Source of the DNA: JAFAXD01 sp051985675
Lineage (GTDB): Bacteria; Pseudomonadota; Alphaproteobacteria; Rhizobiales; Xanthobacteraceae
Direction: 5' to 3'
Length of the DNA: 64,000 bases
NCBI GenBank assembly: GCA_051985675.1
Contig: JBPYFJ010000076.1
Coordinates: forward strand, 22,159-86,158
Part shown: positions 35,389-43,804 of the stretch, piece after piece
How positions within the stretch are numbered: position 1 is the stretch's first letter
Layout: each line of letters begins with the position of its first letter
Made by a program: the position numbers and the translations under genes
The notes under the pieces: generated by a model
What the model saw: only the letters and a program-made list of their open reading frames with translations
Told to the model about the DNA's origin: nothing
The model's database searches: none

Positions 35389-36284
35389 ACTCCGGTAATC
35401 GACGGCGCACCTTGCGTCGAAACGTGTCCGCGCGCCACCAGGTCCTCGAGGTGCGCGAGCGTCGAGAGGCCCGCCGCGCCTACGAGCCGCGGGTCGAGCC
35501 CGATGTAGACCGCGCGCACGATCGTCGGAATATCCGCCTCTCCCTTGGCGAGACGATGCAGGATCGACGCCTCCCGGCCCTGACGATGGCGGATGAAGTG
35601 GCGAACGAACGCCGGGGCATCGCGTACCGCGCCGCCATGGCCCGGGTAGTAGGTGGTCTCGGGGCGCCGCGCGAGCTTGTCGAGCGAGGCCATGTAGTCG
35701 CTCATCGCCCCGTCCGGCGGCGCGACCACCGAGGTTGACCAGGCCATGACGTGGTCGCCGGCGAACAGGATGTCCGCGCCGCGCAGCGCGTAGGCCATGT
35801 GGTTTGCGGTGTGGCCCGGGGTGGCGACCGCTTCGAGCGCCCAGCCCGGCCCGGCGACGATCTCGCCGTCGGCGAGCCTGTGGTCGGGCCTAAAATCCAT
35901 ATCGCCGCTGGCGTCGAGCCGCTTGGCTTCGCCGATGTGCAGTTCGCGCGCGGCGCGGTGCGGCCCTTCTGCCAGCACGACCGCGCCGGTCGCGGCCTTG
36001 AGCGGGCGCACGGCCGGCGAATGATCGCGATGCGTGTGCGTGACCAGGACGTGGGTGACGGTCTCGCGGCGTACCGCATCGAGCAAAGCTTGCACATGCG
36101 CCGGATCGTCCGGCCCGGGGTCGATGATCGCGACTTTGCCGTGGCCGACGATGTAGCTCACCGTGCCCTTGAACGTGAACGGACCCGGGTTGTTGGCGAG
36201 AATGCGCCGCACGCCGGGAGCGACCTCCTCGGCGCGTCCGGGCGCAAGATCAAAGGTTCTGTCGAACGGGATGTCGTCAGGCAT
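35367..36284 (-). CDS. MBL-fold hydrolase (LACTB2-like)
   Basis: 305 residues. The zinc site THTHRDHSPAV (HxHxDH, about residues 82-92) and GDHVMAWSTSVV belong to the metallo-beta-lactamase fold, and PGHTANHMAY and YPGHGGAVRDAP supply further histidines. The C-terminal HRQGREASILHRLAKGEADIPTIV helix pair is that of the LACTB2/glyoxalase-II-like subgroup. It could be a thioesterase or nuclease; the sequence does not decide. Its start codon has only a weak ribosome site. Confidence 0.87.
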   Translation of the reverse strand: MPDDIPFDRTFDLAPGRAEEVAPGVRRILANNPGPFTFKGTVSYIVGHGKVAIIDPGPDDPAHVQALLDAVRRETVTHVLVTHTHRDHSPAVRPLKAATGAVVLAEGPHRAARELHIGEAKRLDASGDMDFRPDHRLADGEIVAGPGWALEAVATPGHTANHMAYALRGADILFAGDHVMAWSTSVVAPPDGAMSDYMASLDKLARRPETTYYPGHGGAVRDAPAFVRHFIRHRQGREASILHRLAKGEADIPTIVRAVYIGLDPRLVGAAGLSTLAHLEDLVARGHVSTQGAPSITGVYRLADG

Positions 36285-36323
36285 GTGCTACGCGTCACGT
36301 CATCAAGCCAGCGCCAACGAGCA

Positions 36324-37331
36324 CTATCGATAAAACCCAGTGCGCAACGTTGCGATCCGCCAAAGCCCCCAAGGAACACCGGTTGTCAGATAAAGCGAGT
36401 GCGCGTCGTCGCCGCGCCCAAAGCCGAGCTGCGTTGTTAGTCCTGCATCGGGCAGCGGGAATTCCTGGATGACCTTCCCGCTCGGGTCGAGCGCCACGAT
36501 CGCGCGGTTGGGATTGTCGTGAAGCGCGACGTATAGGTTGCCGTCCGTGTCCATCGCCATCCCGTCCGGCATTGCAAACTCGGAGCGATAGAACAGCCGA
36601 CCGTTTGAAATGTTTCCATCCGCCGACAGGTCGTAGACCGCGACGCCGCCGCGGGTGACCCCGAAGCGATCGCGCGCGGGTCCGTTCGGGTTCGGTTTGA
36701 ACCGATCTGCGATGCTGTCCGCCACATAAAGGCGTCTGCCGTCCGGCGATACTTCGATGCCGTTCGGCCGCAGCAAGTCGGTGGCAAGCTCGGTCACCTG
36801 CCCACCCGAATCCAAACGGTAAATTGCGTTCGGCAGTCGCGGCTCTTCGGGCTGGCTGAAACGCGAGTCGCTGAAGTAGATGCGGTCTTGGTCGTCGGTC
36901 GTAAGATCGTTCGGAGCGATGAACTTCTTGCCGCGATAGTTGTCCGTCAGAATGACGACTGCGCCAGTCGAGAGATTCATTTTGGCGATCGCCTGCTTGC
37001 CGCTCTGGCAGATCAGCAGGTCGCCGTTGCGGTCGACATGAAGCCCGTTCGCCATGCCGCTCGGCTCCAGCACTTTGGTGGTCTGGCGGCTCTTCGGGTC
37101 GTAGCGATAGATCGTCCCGCCCGGGTTGTCGGGCAGCGCCGCCGTGAGATCGACCAGGTAGAGCGAGCCATCCTTGGCGGCAACAACCCCTTCGCCGAGC
37201 GCGCGTCCCGCGCTCGACACCTTCTCCCATTTGGCGCCCTCCGGCAGCACGCGTTGCGCGCCCGCGGTGTTCGCTACCGCGAGGATGACGACCGTAGCAA
37301 CCACGGCCTTATGCGTGATCGAAGCGAACAT
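36324..37331 (-). CDS. SMP-30/gluconolactonase-family secreted protein
   Basis: 335 residues from ATG 37331. A signal peptide (MFASITHKAVVATVVILAVANTAGAQ) is followed by a six-blade beta-propeller of the SMP-30/strictosidine-synthase type: NGLHVDRNGDLLICQ, FIAPNDLTTDDQDRIYFSDSRF, LLRPNGIEVSPDGRRLYVADS and MPDGMAMDTDGNLYVALHD. The Asn-Asp metal pair (PNDL...PNGIEVSPD) is present. It is likely a periplasmic lactonase or esterase. A GTG at 37376 overlapping the upstream stop (GTGA) is an alternative start with 15 extra residues. It follows the FAD monooxygenase gene. Confidence 0.87.
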   Translation of the reverse strand: MFASITHKAVVATVVILAVANTAGAQRVLPEGAKWEKVSSAGRALGEGVVAAKDGSLYLVDLTAALPDNPGGTIYRYDPKSRQTTKVLEPSGMANGLHVDRNGDLLICQSGKQAIAKMNLSTGAVVILTDNYRGKKFIAPNDLTTDDQDRIYFSDSRFSQPEEPRLPNAIYRLDSGGQVTELATDLLRPNGIEVSPDGRRLYVADSIADRFKPNPNGPARDRFGVTRGGVAVYDLSADGNISNGRLFYRSEFAMPDGMAMDTDGNLYVALHDNPNRAIVALDPSGKVIQEFPLPDAGLTTQLGFGRGDDAHSLYLTTGVPWGLWRIATLRTGFYR

Positions 37332-37372
37332 TTGACCAAGTCTCCCGGCTGTGGGCGCCAGAACGAAACGGC

Positions 37373-38875
37373 TCACCCAAACTCATAATCGCCGGGCCTG
37401 ACCGCGTGCGTCCTGACGCGATACTCGAGAGCATAGCCCGGCCATTGGGTGGTGATGCGGCCGTTTGGCTGCTTGAAGTAGGTGAAGCAGTCCGGCCGCG
37501 CCGGGATAGTGGTCGCGAGCCGTGCCTGCGCTTCTTCGTTGAACCGACGCTGGGTGCCGGCGCGCACGTCCATGTAGCGCGCGCCGCGGCGGCCGAGCGT
37601 GCGGATCGCGCTCACGATGTAACGCGCCTGGCACTCGAGCATGTAGATGATGCTCGCGACCGCGTTGGTGTTTGGGCCGTACATCATGAAGAAATTCGGG
37701 AAGCCCGTGACGGTCAATCCCAGATAGGCCTCGGCGCCGTCGCGCCAGGCCTCGTTGAGGTCGCGGCCGGCAAGCCCGGTGATCCGCATCGGGGTCAGAA
37801 ACGCGGTCGGCGTGAAGCCGGTGCCGTAGATGATCGCATCGACACGATGCAACTGCCCATCGCGCGTACGGATGCCGTCAGGCTCGACGCGCTCGATCGG
37901 CGTGTCCACCACCTCGACGTTCGGCCGTACCAGTGTGTCGTACCATTCGTCCGACACCAGCTGGCGCTTGCAACCCATCGGGTAGTTCGGCGTGAGCTTC
38001 GCCCGCAACACCGGATCCTTGACTTTCGTCTCCAGCAGCTTGCGAAACGCCGCCTCGGCGGTGAGTCGCAGATGCGGTCGCCATTGCCGGCGCCAGATGA
38101 AGCGCTCGAACATGAAGAAAATCTTCAGGCGCGCCAGCCCGCGCAGGCGTGGATGGCGTTGCAGCCATTGATCCCACTTGCCGGTGCCGGGGAAAATGCT
38201 TTTCGGCATGACGTACTGCGGCGAGCGCTGGAACAGGTGGAGTTGCGCTACCTCGCGCGCAATCTTGGGAATGAACTGAACCGCGCTGGCGCCGTTGCCG
38301 ATCACCGCCACGCGTTTGCCAGCGAGCTCATAGGTGTGGTCCCAGCGCGCCGAGTGGAACTGCACGCCCTTGAACTGATCGCGGCCCGCGATGTCGGGAG
38401 TGGTTGGATTGTTGAACAGTCCGACGGCCGAGACCAGCACCGGCGCAACGAACCGCTCACCGCCCACGGTTGTGACCGTCCAGCGCCCGGCCTGCGCGTC
38501 GAACGCTGCGGTCGCAACCTCGCGCCCAAAGCGCACGTGGTCGCGAATGCCCTGCCGTTTGACGCAGCGCTGGATGTAGTCGAAAATCTCGTCGCGCGGG
38601 GCGAATGCCGTCGACCAGGCATAATCCTGGTCGTACGAAAACGAATAGAGCCGCGAAACTACGTCGCAAGCCGCGCCCGGATAGCTGTTGTCGCGCCAAA
38701 CCCCACCGACGTCGGATGCGCGCTCCAGAATGATGAAGGCGTTGAAGCCCGCCCGCTTGAGCGCGATGGCAAGGGCAATGCCGCCGAAGCCACAGCCGAT
38801 GATCAGGATCGGCGTCGCGGTCGCCGGCGCGGATCGCGCGGCCGCCGTCTGCCCCGAAGCAACGCGAAGGTCCAT
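37373..38875 (-). CDS. Flavin-containing monooxygenase (Baeyer-Villiger type)
   Basis: 500 residues from ATG 38875, with AAGGAGG before it. It has the FAD site IIGCGFGGIALAIALKRAG, ERASDVGGVWRDNSYPGAACDV, the fingerprint FKGVQFHSARWDHTYELAGKRVAVIG close to the BVMO FxGxxxHxxxW(P/D) pattern, and the NADP site GNGASAVQFIPKIA. It would insert oxygen next to a ketone or oxidise a heteroatom. Probably co-transcribed with the SMP-30 lactonase, a sensible pairing because BVMOs make lactones or esters that such an enzyme could open. Confidence 0.9.
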   Translation of the reverse strand: MDLRVASGQTAAARSAPATATPILIIGCGFGGIALAIALKRAGFNAFIILERASDVGGVWRDNSYPGAACDVVSRLYSFSYDQDYAWSTAFAPRDEIFDYIQRCVKRQGIRDHVRFGREVATAAFDAQAGRWTVTTVGGERFVAPVLVSAVGLFNNPTTPDIAGRDQFKGVQFHSARWDHTYELAGKRVAVIGNGASAVQFIPKIAREVAQLHLFQRSPQYVMPKSIFPGTGKWDQWLQRHPRLRGLARLKIFFMFERFIWRRQWRPHLRLTAEAAFRKLLETKVKDPVLRAKLTPNYPMGCKRQLVSDEWYDTLVRPNVEVVDTPIERVEPDGIRTRDGQLHRVDAIIYGTGFTPTAFLTPMRITGLAGRDLNEAWRDGAEAYLGLTVTGFPNFFMMYGPNTNAVASIIYMLECQARYIVSAIRTLGRRGARYMDVRAGTQRRFNEEAQARLATTIPARPDCFTYFKQPNGRITTQWPGYALEYRVRTHAVRPGDYEFG

Positions 38876-39012
38876 CAGGCCTCCTTCCCGTATCCCGCTA
38901 TTGCGGGAACGCCGCGAAGACATTAGTCGTGTGCGGACTTCACCGCCAGATCACCGCCCCCGCGAAATTCTCCCAGCTCACCTGCATTTCCGGCCCATAG
39001 AAGGAAGTTCTG

Positions 39013-39966
39013 ATGACCCGTGTCGCGGTCACCACGCCCTACTTCGATTTCTTTCCCAAGCTGAGGGCCGAATTCGAAACCCTCTATCCGGGCGTGAAAT
39101 TCCGTAGCGACCGCGCGCCGCTGAGCGAAGATGCGCTCATTGCTTACCTTAAGGGCTACGAGGCGGCGGTGATCGGGCTTGATCGGTTCACCGAGCGGGT
39201 ATGCGCTAGCTTGCCCGATCTGAAGGTCGTCTCGTTGTGCTCGGCTGGGGCCGACCACGTCGACCCGGCGATCCTCAGCAAGCATGGGATCAAGATGTGG
39301 TGGGCCGCAGGCGTCAACAAGATCTCGGTCGCGGAGCTCGCCGTCTGTTTCATGGTGTTTGCGATCCGGCGCGTGCACTTCTTCGCGTCGGTGCTGCGTC
39401 GCGGCGAGTGGAAAGGACCGGTCGGATTCGGCGCCGACTTGCGCGGACGCACTGTCGGCATCCACGGCTGCGGCCACATCGGCAAGGAAGTGGTCAAGCT
39501 GCTCAAACCCTACGGGGTCAAAGTGCTTGCGTGCGACCGCATCGACTTCTCCGAGTTCTACAAGGAGTGGGACGTCGAGCCGGTCGACGCCGCGGCGTTG
39601 TGGGCGCGTTCCGACGTGCTGACGATCCATCTGTCGCGCAACAAATCGACTATCGGCCTCTATGACGGGGCGGTGCTGGACCGGTTGAAGCCCGGCGTCA
39701 TCCTGGTCAATTGCGCGCGCGGCGCAATCGTCGATGAGCACGCGCTCAAGGCCCGGCTCGAAAGTGGACACATCGCCGGCGCCGCGTTCGACGTGTTTGC
39801 GACCGAACCGGCAAACGGTAACCCGCTGTTGGATGTGCCGAACTTCTTCGGCTCCCCGCATATCGGCGCCACCACCAACGAATCATGGGAAGCGATGCTG
39901 CGCTCCGGCATGCTCGGGATCGCGAAAGCCTACCGGGCGGAGCCGGGGCAATATCCGTTTGATTGA
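39013..39966 (+). CDS. D-isomer-specific 2-hydroxyacid dehydrogenase
   Basis: 317 residues. It has the NAD-binding RGRTVGIHGCGHIGKEVVKLL (about 144-164), the substrate arginine in VNCARGAIVDEHAL (about 233-246), the Glu in ATEPANGNPLLD and the catalytic His in GSPHIGATT (about 282-290). It resembles phosphoglycerate dehydrogenase-type enzymes, but the substrate is open. GGAAG precedes ATG 39013. Two hairpin repeats follow. Confidence 0.9.
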   Translation: MTRVAVTTPYFDFFPKLRAEFETLYPGVKFRSDRAPLSEDALIAYLKGYEAAVIGLDRFTERVCASLPDLKVVSLCSAGADHVDPAILSKHGIKMWWAAGVNKISVAELAVCFMVFAIRRVHFFASVLRRGEWKGPVGFGADLRGRTVGIHGCGHIGKEVVKLLKPYGVKVLACDRIDFSEFYKEWDVEPVDAAALWARSDVLTIHLSRNKSTIGLYDGAVLDRLKPGVILVNCARGAIVDEHALKARLESGHIAGAAFDVFATEPANGNPLLDVPNFFGSPHIGATTNESWEAMLRSGMLGIAKAYRAEPGQYPFD

Positions 39967-39974
39967 CGCGGAGC

Positions 39975-40051
39975 CTAGTGCCCCGTTTCCGAAGTTCGTG
40001 ATACATCGCGGCACCCTCCGACACGAACCTCGGAAACAAAAGGGGCACTAG
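39975..40051. repeat. Hairpin repeat, first of an adjacent pair
   Basis: CTAGTGCCCC and GGGGCACTAG form the outer stem. The inner arms GTTTCCGAAGTTCGTG and CACGAACCTCGGAAAC pair with one bulge; the loop is 21 nt and contains GCGGCA. It shares loop length, the GCGGCA motif and a CACTAG end with the repeat at 40080. Confidence 0.75.
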
Positions 40052-40079
40052 CAAGTATTTGATTTTAGAGCCGCTTGTC

Positions 40080-40130
40080 GATTTGAAGTTCCTGACCAGT
40101 TTGCGGCAGACGATGCAGGAACTTCAAATC
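40080..40130. repeat. Hairpin repeat, second of an adjacent pair
   Basis: Perfect 15-bp arms GATTTGAAGTTCCTG (40080-40094) and CAGGAACTTCAAATC (40116-40130) around a 21-nt loop containing GCGGCA. Flanks AGAGCCGC and GGCGGCACTAGAGC extend the symmetry to about 40067-40143. Confidence 0.75.
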
Positions 40131-40246
40131 GGCGGCACTAGAGCGCGGCCGCAGCCGCGCGGGCGTTTTGCTCGCCACCCTGCGCGACGTGCATGCTATA
40201 TTTTGTTCGGCATTCGCAACGCGAATGCAAACCGGGGAGACTTTCG

Positions 40247-40867
40247 ATGAGCCAGGTTCCAAACGACATCGCCCGACGCATGCAGGCGCAGTTTACCGCG
40301 GCGGTCCATCAGCATTCGACGCTGTTTCTGGTGGAAGGCATCGTTCTTGTAGTTCTCGGCTTTCTCGCAATCCTGCTCCCGCAGATTGCCAGTCTGGCGG
40401 TCGAGCTGCTGGTGGGCTGGCTGCTCCTCATCACCGGCGCCGTCGGCCTGTACACGACGTTCCAGGCCAAGTCGGCGCCCGGATTCTGGTGGGCGCTGAT
40501 CTCGGCGGTCATCGCCATCATTGCCGGCATCCTGTTGCTGATCTGGCCGCTGACCGGCGTGGTGTCGCTGACCATCGTGCTGGTCGCATTCTTCCTGATC
40601 GAGGGCATCAGCAGCATCATGTATGCGATCGAGCACCGGCGCGAGTTGACCGGCCGCTGGGGCTGGATGCTGGCCAGCGGGATCATCACCCTGGTGCTGG
40701 CGTTCCTGATCTACGCCGGCCTACCCTCGACCGCGGCATGGGCGATCGGCCTCCTAGTCGGCATCGACTTGGTGTTCGGCGGAGCAGCGCTGATCGGCAT
40801 CGCGCTTGCCGCCCGCAAGGAAGGCGGGCCGTCAACGACCGGACAGGCGCCTCCGGCCAAAGCCTGA
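40247..40867 (+). CDS. HdeD-family membrane protein
   Basis: 206 residues with six predicted membrane segments in three internally similar pairs, e.g. LFLVEGIVLVVLGFLAILLP and WWALISAVIAIIAGILLLIWP. The FQAKSAPGFWWALISAVIAI and GRWGWMLASGIITLVLA blocks are typical of the HdeD family (linked to acid resistance in E. coli; role elsewhere unclear). ATG 40247 has GGGGAG upstream. Single gene. Confidence 0.88.
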   Translation: MSQVPNDIARRMQAQFTAAVHQHSTLFLVEGIVLVVLGFLAILLPQIASLAVELLVGWLLLITGAVGLYTTFQAKSAPGFWWALISAVIAIIAGILLLIWPLTGVVSLTIVLVAFFLIEGISSIMYAIEHRRELTGRWGWMLASGIITLVLAFLIYAGLPSTAAWAIGLLVGIDLVFGGAALIGIALAARKEGGPSTTGQAPPAKA

Positions 40868-41005
40868 GAAACGGACCGCGACCCCGGACGCGGAGGTGGT
40901 TCAAGCCGGCCAACAATCGGGCTGATGGCTTATGGGCCGTGCCCCACCTATGATGGCGGGGCGCCCGAACCGGAGACATCGGCCTGGCGCGGGAGGGGCC
41001 CGCCG

Positions 41006-41656
41006 ATGAGCGTTTGCAACCGGCATCGCTTGGTCTTCGCCGCGATCGTCGTGGGTGGTCTCGCATTAAGCCCGACCGCCTGGCCGCAATCACCGGGGCC
41101 GGCGGAGAGCGCCGCCCGTGACAGCATCCGGTCGCTCGACCTTCAGACCGAGCTTCCGCAACGGCGGGAGCGGAAGTCGTTTCCGGTGAAGATCCCGATC
41201 GAAGTCGTGTGGCTGGCGCTGATCTGCGCGGCCGGGCTGATGCTCTATCTGCTGCGCGACTCGCTGCCGTTCTGGCGTCGGTCCCGCGACCAATGGGACG
41301 AGACGTCGACGGGATTGCAGGCCAGCGCGGCGCCGGGCGCGACCGACGCTTTGGGCGCAGCCGACCAGCTGAGCCGTTACGGGCGCTTTGTCGAAGCGAT
41401 GCACATGCTGCTGCTGCAGAGTCTCGCTGAGATCCGCCAGCGCCTCGGCATACAATTCGCCGACTCGCTCACCAGCCGCGAAATTCTGCGTGGAATCAGC
41501 CTGTCGCCACAGGGCCGTACCGCCTTGCGCGAGATCGTGGCCGCCGTGGAATGGACCTATTTTGGCGGATATCCCGCGGAAATGCGCGACTATGCAGCCT
41601 GTCGCCGCAGCTTCGAGAACTTGCGGCGCGCGCTCGAGGGCGGCGCGATGCCATGA
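41006..41656 (+). CDS. DUF4129-domain protein, first gene of the MoxR operon
   Basis: 216 residues. An N-terminal signal or anchor (RLVFAAIVVGGLALSP), a membrane helix near 75-92 (EVVWLALICAAGLMLYLL) and a cytoplasmic DUF4129 domain (YGRFVEAMHMLLLQSLAEIR ... LTSREILRGI ... ALREIVAAVEWTYFGG). ATG 41006 has GGGAGG upstream. Its stop overlaps the next start as ATGA, the first of several such couplings in this six-gene operon. Confidence 0.85.
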   Translation: MSVCNRHRLVFAAIVVGGLALSPTAWPQSPGPAESAARDSIRSLDLQTELPQRRERKSFPVKIPIEVVWLALICAAGLMLYLLRDSLPFWRRSRDQWDETSTGLQASAAPGATDALGAADQLSRYGRFVEAMHMLLLQSLAEIRQRLGIQFADSLTSREILRGISLSPQGRTALREIVAAVEWTYFGGYPAEMRDYAACRRSFENLRRALEGGAMP

Positions 41657-42924
41657 AAAGCCTCAGCCTGTTTTCCCCTCGTGTGTTGGCGGCCTGGCTG
41701 ACGCTCGCGATTCTGCTGTTTGCCGCCACGCTCTATTTCATGTTCTTCGGCAGCCCCAACACGCCGGTCGGGCCGTCGGCGTTCTCGCGTTCGGCGATCG
41801 GTTATGCGGGGATTGCCGACGTGTTGCACCGGCTCGGAGCCCGCGTCGTCAAAAGTCGCAGCTCATCCCTCGGCAAACTAGATCCGGACGGAGTCCTGAT
41901 CGTCGCCGAGCCGCTGCCGTCGACCTCGCCCGAGCAGCTGCGATCGCTGTTCACGGCCGCGAGAGTTCTGCTGGTCCTGCCCAAATGGACCGGAAATCCG
42001 AGCGAGCAAACCCCCGGATGGATCGACGATGCCACGTTGCTGGTGGAAGACGCCGCCCGGAGAGAGGCCCGGGTTGCCGTCCCGGATGCCGATATCGTGC
42101 GGGTGCCGTCGGTTGCGAACTGGTCGCCCAACGAGATCGGCAGCGTTCCAAAAGTCGCTGGCAGTATTCAGTTGATCAAGTCCAACCGGCTGCGCCCGGT
42201 GGTCGGGAGCGCGGAGGGCATCCTGGTCGGCGAGCTGCGCGTCAATCAGCGGCGGCTGTGGATTCTCGCCGACCCGGACGTCATGCAGAACCATGGATTG
42301 CCGGGCAATGCCACCTTTGCGACGGCACTGATCAGCCGGTTGCGCGGGAGCGCGGGCAATATTGTGTTCGACGAAACCGTGCATGGTCTGGCCGAGCAGC
42401 CGAGCTCGCCGTTCTGGATGCTGTTCGAGTTTCCGTTCGTATTGGCAACCGTGCAGGGGGCGCTTGCCATCGCCTTCCTGTTGTGGGCCACGATGGGGCG
42501 CTTCGGCGTCCCGCTGACGCCGCCGGTCGCCATGGCGTCGGGCAAGGCCGGGCTGATCGAGAACACGGCAAAACTGTTCGAGCTTGCGCGCTACCAGCCG
42601 GTGATCATCAAACGCTACGTCTACGCGATCATTCGCGACGTGGCGCGTCAGTTGCATGCGCCGAGCGGGATGTCGGACGCGGCGTTGGTGGACTGGCTGC
42701 GCCGGACCGGGCAAGCGCGCGCGGTCGAGGTCGATTGCGGGAGCGTGCTGAGCACCGCCAGCGAGCTCGCGTCGAGCGGCCACGGCGGCGCGACGCCGCT
42801 GTCGGCGCTGGCGCGAGACATATTTCGATGGAAGCGGGAGATTATTGATGGAGTTTCGAGAGATCCACGCCCTCACCGAAGCAATTCGAAGCGAAGTACG
42901 CAAAGCGGTGGTCGGCCACGATGA
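41653..42924 (+). CDS. DUF4350-domain membrane protein
   Basis: 423 residues. Membrane helices lie at about 10-30 (VLAAWLTLAILLFAATLYFMFF) and near 255-280 (FEFPFVLATVQGALAIAFLLW). Between them is the DUF4350 domain, which has a glutamine-amidotransferase-like alpha/beta layout (GILVGELRVNQRRLWILADPDVMQNHG). The C-terminal cytoplasmic part contains RYQPVIIKRYVYAIIRDVARQL. The 3' end overlaps the MoxR gene by 77 bp in another frame, unusually long for this operon; the last 25 residues are probably not conserved. Confidence 0.85.
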   Translation: MKSLSLFSPRVLAAWLTLAILLFAATLYFMFFGSPNTPVGPSAFSRSAIGYAGIADVLHRLGARVVKSRSSSLGKLDPDGVLIVAEPLPSTSPEQLRSLFTAARVLLVLPKWTGNPSEQTPGWIDDATLLVEDAARREARVAVPDADIVRVPSVANWSPNEIGSVPKVAGSIQLIKSNRLRPVVGSAEGILVGELRVNQRRLWILADPDVMQNHGLPGNATFATALISRLRGSAGNIVFDETVHGLAEQPSSPFWMLFEFPFVLATVQGALAIAFLLWATMGRFGVPLTPPVAMASGKAGLIENTAKLFELARYQPVIIKRYVYAIIRDVARQLHAPSGMSDAALVDWLRRTGQARAVEVDCGSVLSTASELASSGHGGATPLSALARDIFRWKREIIDGVSRDPRPHRSNSKRSTQSGGRPR

Positions 42925-43804
42925 CGTGATCGATCTGATGCTCACGAGCCTCCTGGTCGGAGGCCACATTCTGCTCGAGGGCGTTCCCGGAACCGCGAAG
43001 ACGCTGCTGGCCCAGGCATTCGCGGCATCGCTGTCGATCAAATTCGGCCGCATACAGTTTACTCCGGATTTGATGCCGGGCGACGTGCTGGGAACCAACC
43101 TGTTCAATTTCCAAACCAACAGCTTCGTGCTGACCAAGGGACCAATCTTCACCGAGCTCCTGCTTGCCGACGAGATCAACCGCGCACCGCCGAAGACGCA
43201 AGCGGCCCTGCTGCAGGCCATGAACGAGCGCCAGATTACGATCGATGGCCGCGACTATGCGCTGGGCGACGATTTCATGGTGGTCGCAACGCAGAACCCG
43301 ATCGAGCAGCAAGGCACCTATCCCCTGCCCGAGGCACAACTCGATCGCTTTCTGTTCAAGATCGTGGTGGTGCACCCGAGCCGCGACGAGGAGCGCGAAG
43401 TCGTGCGCCGGCACGGGCACCGCTCGGCGATGCCGCGGTTGGACGAATTCGGCCTGCGCCCGGTCGCCGATTCCAAGGTGCTGGCAATCATGCGCGAAAT
43501 GGTGGCCCACATTCGCTTGTCCGAAGAGTTGCTCGACTACGTGGTCGACGTCATTCGCGGCACCCGCGAGCACGCCTCTCTCGAGGTCGGCGCCTCGACC
43601 CGCGCCGCCAACATGCTGGCGGCGGCGGCGCGCGCCTATGCGGCGCTGATGGGACGCGATTTCGTCATCCCCGACGACATCAAGCTGCTCGCGCTGCCGG
43701 TCCTGCGGCACCGCGTCATCCTCTCGGCCGGTGCCGAAATCGAAGGCCTCTCGGCTGATCGCGTCGTCGGCGAAATTCTCAGCCGCACGGCCGCGCCGCG
43801 ATGA
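42848..43804 (+). CDS. MoxR-family AAA+ ATPase
   Basis: 318 residues. It has Walker A GVPGTAKT (about 44-51), Walker B LLLADEINRAPPKTQAALLQAM (about 104-125), sensor 1 VVATQNPIEQQGTYPLPEAQLDRF and the C-terminal lid with STRAANMLAAAARAYA. MoxR proteins are chaperones that insert metals or assemble protein complexes together with DUF58/VWA partners, as encoded next here. ATG 42848 has GGGAG seven bases upstream. Its stop overlaps the DUF58 start (ATGA). Confidence 0.93.
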   Translation: MEFREIHALTEAIRSEVRKAVVGHDDVIDLMLTSLLVGGHILLEGVPGTAKTLLAQAFAASLSIKFGRIQFTPDLMPGDVLGTNLFNFQTNSFVLTKGPIFTELLLADEINRAPPKTQAALLQAMNERQITIDGRDYALGDDFMVVATQNPIEQQGTYPLPEAQLDRFLFKIVVVHPSRDEEREVVRRHGHRSAMPRLDEFGLRPVADSKVLAIMREMVAHIRLSEELLDYVVDVIRGTREHASLEVGASTRAANMLAAAARAYAALMGRDFVIPDDIKLLALPVLRHRVILSAGAEIEGLSADRVVGEILSRTAAPR

